Positions 16,604 through 25,425 of a stretch of DNA of 64,000 nucleotides are shown piece after piece. The position numbers and the translations under genes were made by a program. Numbering within the stretch: position 1 is the stretch's first letter; every line of letters starts with the position of its first letter. The DNA comes from Streptomyces venezuelae ATCC 10712. Lineage in GTDB: Bacteria > Actinomycetota > Actinomycetes > Streptomycetales > Streptomycetaceae. Location: contig NZ_CP029197.1 of assembly GCF_008639165.1 (NCBI RefSeq), forward strand, positions 682,001 through 746,000, read 5' to 3'. Under the pieces are notes generated by a model. That model was not told where the DNA came from. It made no database searches and saw nothing but the letters and a program-made list of their open reading frames with translations.

Positions 16604-17788
16604 TCAGGGGTGGAAGAGGACCTTCACCATGTGGTCCCGCTTCTTCTGGAAGTCCTCGTACGCCTTCGGGGCGTCGTCCAGGGGCAGGTGGTGGGTGGCG
16701 AAGCCCTCCACGCCGAGGGGGTCCCCGTCGGTCACCAGGGGCAGCAGGTCGTCGACCCAGCGGCGGACGTTGGCCTGCCCCATGCGGAGCTGGATCTGCT
16801 TGTCGAACATCGTCAGCAGCGGCAGCGGGTCGGCGGCCCCGCCGTAGACGCCCGAGAGGGAGATGGTGCCGCCCCTGCGTACGAGTTCGATGGCCAGCTT
16901 CAGGGCGCCGAGGCGGTCCACGCCCGCCTTCTGCATCAGCGCGGCGCCCAGGGCGTCGGGGAGCAGTCCGGCCGCGGTCTGCGCGGCCTTGACGCCGTGG
17001 CTGCCGTGCGCCTCCATGCCGACGGCGTCGATCACGGCGTCGGGGCCGCGGCCGCCGGTCACGTCGCGGACGGCGTCGACGAGGTGATCTCCGTACCGGG
17101 CCAGGTCGAAGACCTGTACGCCGTGGCCCGCGGCGCGGGCGAGGCGGTCGGGCACCAGGTCGATGCCGATCACCCGGCCGGCCCCGCGGTGGGCCGCGAC
17201 GCGGGTGCACATGTCGCCGATGGGCCCGAGGCCCAGGACGGCGACGCTGCCGCCGGGTGGGACGTCGGCGTAGACGACGGCCTGCCAGGCGGTCGGCAGG
17301 ACGTCCGACAGGTACACGAAGCGTTCGTCCGGCGGCCCTTCGGGGACGCGGATCGGGAGGGTGTCGGCGAAGGGCACGCGGAGGTACTCGGCCTGGCCGC
17401 CGGGCACCTGGCCGTAGAGCTTGGTGTATCCGAAGAGGCTGGCACCGGTCCCGTACTCGTGAACCTGGGTCGTCTCGCACTGCGAGTGCAGGCCGCGCTC
17501 GCACATGAAGCAGGTGCCGCAGGACAGGTTGAACGGGACGACGACCCGGTCGCCGGCCTTCAGGTCCCGGACCTCGGGGCCCACCTCGGCGACGACTCCC
17601 ATCGGCTCGTGGCCGAGGACGTCCCCGGCGTCCAGGAACGGCCCGAGCACCTCGTACAGATGCAGGTCCGATCCGCACAGGCCGGTCGTCGTCACCTCGA
17701 TCACGGCGTCCGTGGGATCGACGATCTGTGGATCGGGAACCGTTGTCACCTCGATCGAGCGGCGGCCCTGCCAGGTCACGGCTTTCAT
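16604..17788 (-). CDS. zinc-dependent alcohol dehydrogenase (MDR family)
   Basis: 394 aa from ATG 17788, with GGAGG upstream. Catalytic zinc site: TTGLCGSDLH and GHEPMGVV. Structural zinc site: CGTCFMCERGLHSQC. The NAD(P) fold has VAVLGLGPIGDMC, then an acidic IGIDLV end to the second strand, favouring NAD. It resembles the glutathione-independent formaldehyde dehydrogenase-like branch of medium-chain dehydrogenases. It is divergent from the LigD-type gene at 18141. Confidence 0.88.
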   Translation of the reverse strand: MKAVTWQGRRSIEVTTVPDPQIVDPTDAVIEVTTTGLCGSDLHLYEVLGPFLDAGDVLGHEPMGVVAEVGPEVRDLKAGDRVVVPFNLSCGTCFMCERGLHSQCETTQVHEYGTGASLFGYTKLYGQVPGGQAEYLRVPFADTLPIRVPEGPPDERFVYLSDVLPTAWQAVVYADVPPGGSVAVLGLGPIGDMCTRVAAHRGAGRVIGIDLVPDRLARAAGHGVQVFDLARYGDHLVDAVRDVTGGRGPDAVIDAVGMEAHGSHGVKAAQTAAGLLPDALGAALMQKAGVDRLGALKLAIELVRRGGTISLSGVYGGAADPLPLLTMFDKQIQLRMGQANVRRWVDDLLPLVTDGDPLGVEGFATHHLPLDDAPKAYEDFQKKRDHMVKVLFHP

Positions 17789-17920
17789 CACGCCTCCTCC
17801 GGTCACGCACGGGCGGTCCGGCGCGCCTGTCGGCTCATCGGCCACGCAGCAGGTCGCGGCGGCCCGATACTCGCGCGGCTGCCCTCCGAAGGGCCTCGTC
17901 AACCAGCCCGCGCCCGTCAT

Positions 17921-17953
17921 TCGGCGAGGAATCGGCGAGGAATCGGCGGAGAA
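17921..17953. repeat. 11-bp direct repeats in the ADH/LigD divergent region
   Basis: TCGGCGAGGAA occurs at 17921-17931 and 17932-17942, followed by an imperfect third copy at 17943-17953. This is the only distinct structure I see in the 352-base non-coding stretch 17789-18140, which otherwise looks like plain GC-rich spacer with the two divergent promoters. Confidence 0.6.
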
Positions 17954-18140
17954 CCCGGGTCAGGGTCCGCGCGCGGCCCCTGGACCGGCCCGGATGACGG
18001 CGGCGAAGCCGGGTAGCCGAGACCGTGGGGCGCGACGCCCCGGGTCGCCGCCGACGCACTCCCGCGGCGGGGCGACCGTCCTTGACGACGACGAGCCGGG
18101 CCCCGGAGCGGGTACGTGGGCGGCCGGCCGGGAGGGCACG

Positions 18141-19070
18141 ATGACCCCGACATCGCGGACCGCTCCGCCGGAGCGCGTGCGAGCGGGCCGCCGGACCGTC
18201 GAGATCCGCCGCCCCGACAAGGTCCTCTTCCCCGGTGACGGCCTCACCAAGGCGGATCTCGCCGGCTACTACCGGACGGTCGCCCACCGCATGCTGCCCC
18301 ATCTGCGCGGCCGGCCCCTCATGCTGGAACGGCATCCGGACGGGATCGACGGCCCGGCCTTCATGCAGAAGGACGTTCCGGACCACTTCCCGGACTGGGT
18401 CCACCGGGCCGAGCTGCCCAAGGAGGGCGGCACCGTCACGTATGTGCTCTGCGAGGACACCGCCACCCTCCTCTACCTGGCCGGCCAGGCGTGCACCACC
18501 CCGCACCGCTTCCTGTCCCGCGCCGACCGCCCCGACCGGCCCGACCGGCTGGTCTTCGACCTCGACCCGGCCGATGAGGACTTCGCGCCGGTACGGGAAG
18601 CGGCGCTCGGCCTCCACCGGCTCCTGGACGAGCTGGAACTGCCCTCCTCCCTGATGACCACCGGCTCCCGCGGCCTCCACGTCGTGGTGGCCCTGGACCG
18701 CCGTGCGCCCTTCGACGACGTACGGGCCTTCGCGCGCGGTGTCGCCGACGTCCTGGCCTCCCGCCACCCCGACCGGTTCACCACCGAGGCCCGGAAGAAC
18801 GCCCGGCGCGGCCGCCTCTACCTCGACGTCCAGCGCAACGGCTACGCCCAGACAGCCGTCGTCCCCTATGCCGTCCGTGCCCGCCCCGGCGCGCCCGTAG
18901 CGGCCCCGCTGGCCTGGAGCGATCTCGACGATCCGGACCTCACCGCCCGCCGCTGGACCGTGGCCACCGTCGACGGCCTGCTCAAGGACGACCCCTGGCA
19001 CGACCCTCCTCGGCCCCGCTCGCTCCGCAGGGCCCGCGACCTGCTCGCGGAACTGACCCGTGGCGGGTGA
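18141..19070 (+). CDS. stand-alone LigD-type polymerase (primase-fold) domain
   Basis: 309 aa from ATG 18141, behind GGGAGGGCACG. It matches the polymerase domain of bacterial NHEJ ligase D: RRPDKVLFPGDGLTKADLAGYY, MLERHPDGIDG, FMQKDVPDHFPDWV, LVFDLDPADEDF (catalytic Asp pair), TTGSRGLHVVV (nucleotide-binding) and YLDVQRNGYAQT. No ligase or nuclease domain is attached and no Ku or ligase gene is nearby, as is common in Streptomyces, where the domains are split. Expected role: gap filling and ribonucleotide addition in end joining. Its stop codon lies in a 14-base tandem repeat. Confidence 0.88.
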   Translation: MTPTSRTAPPERVRAGRRTVEIRRPDKVLFPGDGLTKADLAGYYRTVAHRMLPHLRGRPLMLERHPDGIDGPAFMQKDVPDHFPDWVHRAELPKEGGTVTYVLCEDTATLLYLAGQACTTPHRFLSRADRPDRPDRLVFDLDPADEDFAPVREAALGLHRLLDELELPSSLMTTGSRGLHVVVALDRRAPFDDVRAFARGVADVLASRHPDRFTTEARKNARRGRLYLDVQRNGYAQTAVVPYAVRARPGAPVAAPLAWSDLDDPDLTARRWTVATVDGLLKDDPWHDPPRPRSLRRARDLLAELTRGG

Positions 19071-19109
19071 CCCGTGGCGGGTGACCCGTGGCGGGTGACC
19101 CGTGGCGGG
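19054..19109 (+). repeat. four 14-bp tandem repeats spanning the LigD-type stop codon
   Basis: TGACCCGTGGCGGG is repeated exactly at 19054, 19068 and 19082, and once more at 19096-19109. Every copy begins with TGA; in the second copy that TGA (19068-19070) is the stop codon. Since 14 is not a multiple of 3, copy number changes would shift frame at the very end of the gene. Confidence 0.95.
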
Positions 19110-19124
19110 GAGGACCTCGTCCCG

Positions 19125-20228
19125 TCAGGCCGGCCCTGAGGCGTCCAGGGCGAGGATCAGGAGGGTGACGTCGTCCTGGATCTTGGGGGCGAAGCGGCAC
19201 AGGTCGGACCAGATCTCGCCGGGCAGCTCGTCCATGCCGACCCCGGTCATGCCCGCCAGACGCTCGACGAAGGGGTAGAAGGCGCCGGAGGCGTCCCGCG
19301 ACTCCAGGACACCGTCCGACGCGAGGATCAGCCGGTCCCCGGGCAGCAGTGACACCGTGGTGGAGGTTCCGGGCATGACGTCGGCGAGGCCCAGCCCCAG
19401 CGGCGGTCCCGGATCGAGTTCCACGGTGCTCACGGCTCCCCCGCGCAGCAGGACCGGCGGCGGGTGGCCGCAGGCCAGGACGCGGACCTCCCGTCCGCGC
19501 GGCGCGAAGTCCAGGAGGACGGCCGTGGCGAAGAGCTCCGCGTGCTCCGTGCGCGCCGAGTCGACCACGAGCCTGCGGTCGAGGCGGGCCGCGATCGACA
19601 CCGCGTCCACGTCGTCCAGTACGGCCTCGCGGAACGCCCCCAGGACGGAGGCGACCGTCGCGACGGCCGACAGACCGTGCCCCTGTACGTCTCCGAGGAC
19701 GGCCCGCACCCCGTGGGGGCCCGGCCGCACGTCGAAGAAGTCGCCTCCGACCAGCGTGCCGCGCTCGGCGGCGCGGTAGAGGCTGGCGCAGCGCACGGGC
19801 CCGACCTGCCGTCGTACGTCGGGGACGATGGCCCGCTGGGCCGTCTCGGCGACGGTGCGTTCCAGGTCGAGCTGCTCGTCCCGGCGTCCGCGGACGAAGG
19901 AGACGAAGACGCTCAGGGTCGCGACGAAGCCGAGGGTGAAGAGGTCGGTGTTGCCGGGCCGGTTCAGATGGAAGAAGGGAAGGGTCAGCAGCCCGATCGT
20001 CGCGGCGCCGAGGAACGCGGTGGCCCACGGTCCGTAGGCCAGGACGGCCAGCGGTGGCACCGCGCCGAGCAGGAAGCCGAGGTCCACCGGGACGGAGTCG
20101 CTCAGGGAGGCCGCTCCGACGCCGACGAGCAGCAGCACGGGCAGGACCCGCACCCAGCGGGGCGGCGGGGCCCCGCGCAGCCAGGTCCGCCGGGGCGCGT
20201 CGGTCGCCGCCTTCCTTGCCTTCACCAC
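19125..20228 (-). CDS. membrane-anchored PP2C/SpoIIE-type protein phosphatase
   Basis: 367 aa from GTG 20228. Residues about 25-115 hold three or four hydrophobic segments; the rest is a cytosolic PP2C-like SpoIIE domain with metal and catalytic motifs GGDFFDV, GDVQGHG, ACGHPPP, ILASDGVLE and DDVTLLIL. It would dephosphorylate Ser/Thr on a partner such as an anti-anti-sigma factor. Streptomyces has many such proteins; no sigma-system partner is adjacent here. It converges with the LigD-type gene across the 14-base repeat. Confidence 0.88.
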   Translation of the reverse strand: MVKARKAATDAPRRTWLRGAPPPRWVRVLPVLLLVGVGAASLSDSVPVDLGFLLGAVPPLAVLAYGPWATAFLGAATIGLLTLPFFHLNRPGNTDLFTLGFVATLSVFVSFVRGRRDEQLDLERTVAETAQRAIVPDVRRQVGPVRCASLYRAAERGTLVGGDFFDVRPGPHGVRAVLGDVQGHGLSAVATVASVLGAFREAVLDDVDAVSIAARLDRRLVVDSARTEHAELFATAVLLDFAPRGREVRVLACGHPPPVLLRGGAVSTVELDPGPPLGLGLADVMPGTSTTVSLLPGDRLILASDGVLESRDASGAFYPFVERLAGMTGVGMDELPGEIWSDLCRFAPKIQDDVTLLILALDASGPA

Positions 20229-20270
20229 ACCACCAGGCTCCTATGGGCCGGTGTGCCGCGCACTCCGCGC

Positions 20271-20324
20271 GAAGACCTCCGCGTGGGGTGCGCGGTCGTG
20301 CCGCGCACCCCACCGGAGGTCTTC
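20271..20324. terminator. long hairpin terminator after the putative immunity gene
   Basis: A 25-base arm starting GAAGACCTCCG (20271-20295) pairs with 20300-20324 with one bulged base, giving one of the strongest hairpins in the window. It lies between the immunity gene ending at 20409 and the phosphatase gene starting at 20228, both on the minus strand, so it ends the toxin-immunity transcript. Confidence 0.8.
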
Positions 20325-20336
20325 GTCGTGGTCGGT

Positions 20337-20414
20337 GCCCGCCGAGCGCAGTCGGCCCGGCGGGCACCGCTCAGACCCGCCGAGCGCCGTCGGCCCGGCG
20401 GGCACCGCTCAGAC
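20337..20414. repeat. 38-bp tandem duplication covering the immunity gene stop
   Basis: Two 38-base copies, differing at one base, read CCGAGCG(C/A)...GGCACCGCTCAGACC. Each holds the TGA of the immunity gene (lowest positions 20371 and 20409); the one at 20409 is used. Confidence 0.85.
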
Positions 20415-20993
20415 CGTGCCCGGGCCCCGCGTCACCCGGTGCAGGTGCGCACCCGCCGGCTCACGGACGAGCCCGGGGGCGCGGGCCACGAGCTTGTCCG
20501 CGACCGGGCCCCGGGCCACGACGGCGTCCGGGAAGCGGGGGAGCTCGTCGCCGTCGTACAGCACCGGGGAGTCCCAGTCCTCCGGGTCCGTGGCCCCCTG
20601 CCGGTCCACGATCACCGCGCGCGTCGGCACGGGGAGCCGCGTTGTCGCCGCGGTGACCGCCGACTCGACGCGGTGTGCCTCGTCGACCGTCAGACCGTCC
20701 AGCCACAGCGTCTGGACCTCGCAGCCCAGCGGCTCGTACCCGAAGGAGTCCAGGACGTTGGTGTCGGCCGACAGCCACCAGTTGATGGTGATGGACGCGA
20801 TGCGGCGGCCGAGCAGGAGCGCCAGCTCCTCCCGCCCGATCGGCACGTCCTCGCCCTCCACGTCGACGGCGGTCGCCTCGCCCGTGACCGGGTGGGCGAG
20901 GTGGATCCCGTACTCCGCGAAGAGTCGTGCCTGCTCCGCGAAGACCGGGGTGGCCGCCGACTCCCGGTACCAGCGGATGAAGCCGTCAGCCAT
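20409..20993 (-). CDS. putative immunity protein for the adjacent secreted toxin
   Basis: 194 aa, soluble, acidic, with no signal peptide. Its ATG overlaps the TGA of the toxin gene by one base (TGATG at 20991-20995), so it is translationally coupled to the toxin. I do not recognise the fold; visible features are ASITINWWLSADTNVLDSFGYEP and a repeated Val/Glu/Asp-rich strand pattern. Position directly after a polymorphic toxin's variable C-terminal domain, together with an acidic cytosolic composition, is the standard evidence for an immunity protein. Function is inference from context. Confidence 0.7.
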   Translation of the reverse strand: MADGFIRWYRESAATPVFAEQARLFAEYGIHLAHPVTGEATAVDVEGEDVPIGREELALLLGRRIASITINWWLSADTNVLDSFGYEPLGCEVQTLWLDGLTVDEAHRVESAVTAATTRLPVPTRAVIVDRQGATDPEDWDSPVLYDGDELPRFPDAVVARGPVADKLVARAPGLVREPAGAHLHRVTRGPGTV

Positions 20994-23900
20994 CAGTCAC
21001 AGCTCGGCAGGGTGAAGATGTGCACATTCTCGTCTCCAAAGACCTTTTTGGCCTGCTTGATCGCTGATTCCGGGGTATTGTCGGCCAGATAGTAGATCGC
21101 CTTCACCCCGGCCTCGTCGGCGGCGTATTTGTTGATCTTCAGGGCCTTGCCGAACTTGGACGGATCCTTCGCCTTGGCTCCGCCGCCGACGTAGATGTAC
21201 TCGCCGTTCGGGCCGATGACGTCCAGACCGCTCGAACCGACGTTGGGCATGACGATCTTGATGTCCTGGCCCTTGTCGTCCTTGGCGACCGTACCGCCGA
21301 CCAGTTTGGCGATGTACTCCTCCCGCCTGAGGCCGATGCCTCCCGAGTCGTGGCCGCCGCCCGCCGCCGTCGCGAAGGCCCGGTTCGCGCCGGTGCCGGA
21401 GAACGAGGCGAAGGCCGCGCCGCGTGCCACCGGTGCGCTCTTCTTCTTGTCCTTCAGGCACGCCGGGAGCTTCTTGTACGTGGCTTCGATGATCTCGTCG
21501 GCCTTGTCGATCACCTTCTTCGCCTTGGCCGACTTGTCGAGGAACTCCTTGATGCCCCAGATGGCCTTGGCGATCCTGGGCAGCTTGCTCGCGATCTTCA
21601 CGGCCTTGAGCACCGGGAAGTTCTGCACGATCGCCCAGATGCACGTGACGAGGTCCGGGTCGTCGATGCACGCCATGATGTCCTCGGCGGCGAGCTCCAC
21701 GAGGATCTCGGCGCCGTTCTCCATCAGGTAGTCGAGGATGCCCATCTCCGCGAGCTTGCGGGCCGCCTCGTACTGCTCGGGCGTGATGCCCGCCGCTTCG
21801 AGGGCCAGCCGCTCGCCCTCCTCCGGGTCGAGCGGGCCGCCCTCGCTCTTCTCCTTGTTCTTCGCGGCCTCGGCCCGCTCCTTGCGCTCCTGTTCGCGCT
21901 GGTACTCCTCCGCGCGCCTGGCGGCTTCGTCGGCCTCCCTGGCGTAGGTGCCGGCGTTCCTCGCCGCCTCCTCGGCGGACTTGGCGTGGTCCTCGGCGGA
22001 GGTCGCGAGCTTCGCGGCGTCGGTCGCGTCCTTCTCCGCCCGGGTGGCCGCGGCCTGCGCGGTGCTCGCCTCCTTCTCCGCCAGAGCGGCGGCGCTGTCG
22101 GCGGCGGCCGCGTGGTTCTCCGCCTCCGTGGCCGCGCCGCGGGCGCGCTCGGCCTCGCCCTCGGCGCGGGTGGCGGCGTCGCGGGCGGCCACCGCGTCGG
22201 CGAACGCCTCGGTGGCGGCCTGGCGGGCGACCTTCGCGTCGCCCTGGGCCTGCACGTCCGCCTGGTGGGCGCGCGCGGCAGCCGCGCGGGCCTTGGCACC
22301 GTCCTCGGCGGCGGCCGCCGCCGACTTCATCGCGGAGGCCGACGAGCGGGCCGCGTCCGCGGAGGAGCGCGCCGCCGCCGCGGCGGCCGTGAAGGCGGGC
22401 GCGACCTGCGCGTTGGCCTTCCGCGCCGCCGCTTCGGCGGCTTCCGCCGCCCGGACCGACTCCGCGGCCCGCGCCTCCGCCTTGGTGACCTCGGACTGGC
22501 CGAGTTCCAGCGCCGCCTTGGCGACCTCGGCCGCGAAGTCCGCGCTCACGTCCGAACCGACGAACGGCGCGGTGATGAGCAGCGCGGTGTTGGCCGGGTC
22601 GGCGATGCCGGCCGCGGTGCCACGGGCCGAGGTGGCGGCCTGGACCGCGATCCCCGACTGCACACGGGCCATGGCGGCCTCGCGCACGGCGCCGTCGGCC
22701 TCCTCCCGGGTGCGGTTGGCGGCCTGGAGGGACTGGTTCGCCTCCATCGCGGCCAGACCGGCGAGCCGCGACGCCTCGTGCGCGGCGACGCCGGCCCGCG
22801 CCTCCTGTGCGGTGGCCTCGGACGCCTTGGCGCCGGCCCGGTCGGCGGCGGCCCGGGTCAGGGCCGCCTCCGACTCCGCCCTGTTCGCGGCGGCGTTCGC
22901 CGCGAACGCGGCCGCTTCCGCCTTGTTCGCGGCCGCGTCGGCACGCGCCGCGTGCGCGGTGGCCTCGGACGCGGCGGCGCGGGCGCGGGAGGCCGCTCCG
23001 GCGGCTTCGATCGCCGCCTGGCGCGAACGGGTCGCGGCACCGGACGCGGCGTCGGCGGCGGTACGGGCCTGATCCGCGGCCTTCCTGGCCTCGCCGGCCG
23101 CACTCCGTGCCTCGGTCGCGGCCTTCCGCGCCTCCTCCGCGTACTCCGTCCCCTGCACCTTGGCCGCGTGGGCCTCGGTGGCACGCGCCCGCGAGTCCTC
23201 CGCGCGGTGCAGCCGTTCGGCCTCCGCGGCCTTGTCCCGCGCGGTCCGCGCCTTGCTCTCCTCACCGCGGGCGTTCTCGTCGGCCCTGGACGCGATGCCT
23301 TCCTGGGTCTGTGCCGCGGCACGCTTCTGGGCGGCGGTCGCCGCCGCGGCCGTCGCGTCGGCGCGCCGTGCGGACGCCTCGCGCTGCTCGGCCTCCGCCC
23401 GGGCCCGCGCCGCCGCGGCCCGGTCACGCTCCTGCTCCGCCCGGGCCCGTGCGGCGGCCGCCAGCTCCCGCTCCTTCGCGGCGATCGCCCGCTGCTCACT
23501 CGCGACCTTCGCCTGACGCTGCGCTTCGATCCGCGCGTCACGGGTCTTCTGGGCGTGCGCCCACGCCTGCTTCTCGGCCTGCTCGGCGTCGAGGCGCGCC
23601 TGGCGGGACTTCGCCGCCGCGTCCGTCGCGATCCTGGCCTGCTGTGCGGCGGCCGCCGCGAGCCGCGCCGCCGCGGCGGCGTGCTGCTCGGCGTTGGCCC
23701 GCCATGTGGCGGCCTGTCGCGCGTGGAGCTCCGCCTGGTTCTGCGCGTGGAGGCCCGCCGCGTCGGCCGCCGTGGCGTCCACCGCGTGCTGCGCCGTCTC
23801 CGCGGCCTTCACCGCGGAGTCCGCGGCGGCCGCGATGCCCGTGGCGACGGCCGACCACTGCACGCCGTGGGTCAGGCCGGTCTCGACCAGGACATCGGCC

Positions 23901-24982
23901 TGCACCTTGGCGAGGCCCGCCGCGACCTGCGCGGCCTGCGCGGCGCCCCGGGCGTTGCCGACCTGCCGGGCGATCTCCGCCTTGACCGGGCCGTAGTCCG
24001 ACACCCGCTTGCCCGCCTTGTCGGCGGCAAGCATCCGGTCCGCCAGACGCGACTGCGCGGCGGCCGCGCTCATCGCGTTGGACGCCTCCATCAGGCCCTT
24101 GACGGCGGAGCCGTGCGCGGCGATCAGCTTGGTACGGGCCTCGGCGGCGCGCGCCGTGTTCTCCGCGAGCTTCCGCAGCCGGGCCGCCTCGGCCAACGCC
24201 TCCTGCTGGGCCTTCTCGTGCGCCGCCTGATCCGCGGAGTCCTTCCGCGCCGCGACGAGGTAGCCGTGGGCCAGGAACTCCGCGAGGGTCTTGTCGTCGC
24301 CGGCGGCGAGCGCCTGCTGCGCGGCGGCCTTCACCGCCGGGCCGCCGACCGCGACGAGCATCTCCACGCGCTTGCGGTTCTCCGCCGCGCGCTCCTTCTC
24401 GTTCTGCTCCGTCGCGGCGTCGCGCTGACGCGCGATGTCCGCGCCGAACGCCAGGAAGTCCGCGCGGTCGCGGGCGGTGCCCTTGAGGACGCGTTCGACC
24501 TCGGCGTTGAAGTACGGGCCACCCGTGCCGCGCAGTAACTCGATCTTCTGCCGGTTCGCCACGTCCGTGGCGCCCTGCTTGTCCTTGGCGCGCTGGCGGG
24601 CTTCGGCCTCGCCGTGCTCGAGGAAGTTCCGGATCGCGTTCGGATCGGTGCTCTCCAGCGCGGCGCGGGCGGCCGCGCGGACCTCTTCCTCCTCGTCGAA
24701 CTCCGCGAAGTCCTCGACGAGTTGGCGGTCCGACGCCGCGCTCATCGCCTCAAGGCGCGTCGGTGCCCGGCGAGGCGCCCCGGGCTGCGGTCCGCCGAGG
24801 GCGGACAGCAGCTGCGCCATGTCGGGCTGCTTCCGCGGCGTCCTCTCCTCGGCGGCGGCCTGCGTCGTCATCCCGCCGAGCAGCGCCACGGCGAGCGTCG
24901 CCGACACGACCTTGCCGACGACCCGGGGGACACGGTCTCGCGTCGTGCGCTGTCCGGCCCGTGGCCGGAACCTATTTATCAC
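20993..24982 (-). CDS. secreted ALF-repeat, coiled-coil polymorphic toxin
   Basis: 1329 aa from GTG 24982, behind GAGAGGA. Parts in order: signal peptide (about 1-46, ending QAAAEE); three ALF repeats (about 80-250), each an Ala-x-x-Ala-Leu helix then FL-x-x-G and an Arg/Ala tail; a very long Ala/Glu/Arg/Lys coiled coil (about 260-1040); a hydrophobic pre-toxin stretch (CIDDPDLVTCIWAIV... IASKLPRIAKAI); and a C-terminal domain of about 110 residues. That domain has Asp1254, Glu1261 and a GGGAK loop (Lys about 1270) before KFGKALKINKYA, which recalls nuclease toxins of the CdiA C-terminal type with a restriction-like fold. The last 250 bases look less GC-rich than the body, as expected for an exchanged toxin tip. 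Toxin class is tentative. Confidence 0.82.
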   Translation of the reverse strand: MINRFRPRAGQRTTRDRVPRVVGKVVSATLAVALLGGMTTQAAAEERTPRKQPDMAQLLSALGGPQPGAPRRAPTRLEAMSAASDRQLVEDFAEFDEEEEVRAAARAALESTDPNAIRNFLEHGEAEARQRAKDKQGATDVANRQKIELLRGTGGPYFNAEVERVLKGTARDRADFLAFGADIARQRDAATEQNEKERAAENRKRVEMLVAVGGPAVKAAAQQALAAGDDKTLAEFLAHGYLVAARKDSADQAAHEKAQQEALAEAARLRKLAENTARAAEARTKLIAAHGSAVKGLMEASNAMSAAAAQSRLADRMLAADKAGKRVSDYGPVKAEIARQVGNARGAAQAAQVAAGLAKVQADVLVETGLTHGVQWSAVATGIAAAADSAVKAAETAQHAVDATAADAAGLHAQNQAELHARQAATWRANAEQHAAAAARLAAAAAQQARIATDAAAKSRQARLDAEQAEKQAWAHAQKTRDARIEAQRQAKVASEQRAIAAKERELAAAARARAEQERDRAAAARARAEAEQREASARRADATAAAATAAQKRAAAQTQEGIASRADENARGEESKARTARDKAAEAERLHRAEDSRARATEAHAAKVQGTEYAEEARKAATEARSAAGEARKAADQARTAADAASGAATRSRQAAIEAAGAASRARAAASEATAHAARADAAANKAEAAAFAANAAANRAESEAALTRAAADRAGAKASEATAQEARAGVAAHEASRLAGLAAMEANQSLQAANRTREEADGAVREAAMARVQSGIAVQAATSARGTAAGIADPANTALLITAPFVGSDVSADFAAEVAKAALELGQSEVTKAEARAAESVRAAEAAEAAARKANAQVAPAFTAAAAAARSSADAARSSASAMKSAAAAAEDGAKARAAAARAHQADVQAQGDAKVARQAATEAFADAVAARDAATRAEGEAERARGAATEAENHAAAADSAAALAEKEASTAQAAATRAEKDATDAAKLATSAEDHAKSAEEAARNAGTYAREADEAARRAEEYQREQERKERAEAAKNKEKSEGGPLDPEEGERLALEAAGITPEQYEAARKLAEMGILDYLMENGAEILVELAAEDIMACIDDPDLVTCIWAIVQNFPVLKAVKIASKLPRIAKAIWGIKEFLDKSAKAKKVIDKADEIIEATYKKLPACLKDKKKSAPVARGAAFASFSGTGANRAFATAAGGGHDSGGIGLRREEYIAKLVGGTVAKDDKGQDIKIVMPNVGSSGLDVIGPNGEYIYVGGGAKAKDPSKFGKALKINKYAADEAGVKAIYYLADNTPESAIKQAKKVFGDENVHIFTLPSCD

Positions 24983-25002
24983 TGAATTTCCTCTCGGTGG
25001 TC

Positions 25003-25039
25003 AAAAAAATGCCCCCGCCCACGCTCGACGGGCAGGGGG
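25003..25039 (-). terminator. rho-independent terminator with U-tract
   Basis: On the minus strand, a GC-rich stem (25030-25039 with 25012-25020, one bulge, 9-base loop) is followed by CATTTTTTT at 25010-25003. It lies downstream of the ALF gene ending at 25426 and just upstream of the toxin start at 24982, so it separates the two transcripts. A real U-tract is rare in this genome. Confidence 0.8.
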
Positions 25040-25129
25040 TTCGGGCCGCGGGTGCGCGCACGTCGGCGGCGCCGCACGGGCGGGGCGTACGGGGCGTACC
25101 GGGTGTACCGGGCGTACGGAAGGACAGCC

Positions 25130-25390
25130 GGAACGGTCCGGGGACTTGGCCGCGACGGGCCGGGGGCCCGCCGGAACGGGCCCCAGACCGGCCGGGACCG
25201 ACCACGGAGCGGCACAGACCGGCCACGGATCGGCCGGGACCGGCCACAGACCGGCCGCGGACCGGCACAGACCGACCACGGACCGGTCCGGGACCGGCCG
25301 CGGACCGGCCACGAACCGGCCACAGACCTGCCACCGACTCGCCCGCCCCGGCCGCAGTCCCGCCGGGACGCGCCGGGACGGTCGCCGTGG
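25130..25390. repeat. degenerate GACCGGCC-type minisatellite
   Basis: About 260 bases made of many imperfect copies of short units such as GACCGGCCACG and GACCGGCACA. Together with a preceding GCGTAC/CCGGGTGTAC series (25085-25120) and a run of nine C at 25399-25407, it fills most of the 443-base gap between the toxin and the next ALF gene. The long frames through it are by-products of the repeat and look non-coding. Confidence 0.75.
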
Positions 25391-25425
25391 CTCCGTAGCC
25401 CCCCCCCGCGCGCCGGCCCCCGGCG

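Noticed and set aside
17921..17953. Second SARP-like array (11-bp repeats TCGGCGAGGAA)
   Set aside because: The period fits, but neither flanking gene is a biosynthetic gene and the third copy is imperfect; kept only as a repeat.
20409..20993. Assigning the 194-aa protein to a named immunity family
   Set aside because: Position supports immunity, but I could not match its sequence to a specific SUFU, SMI1 or other immunity family by eye.
21350..24538. 1062-codon plus-strand frame rich in Arg/Gly/Leu
   Set aside because: Shadow of the Ala-rich toxin gene on the other strand; no recognisable motif and unnatural composition.
25085..25407. Possible CRISPR array
   Set aside because: Units are short, degenerate and contiguous without unique spacers of constant length; a minisatellite explains it and no cas gene is nearby.
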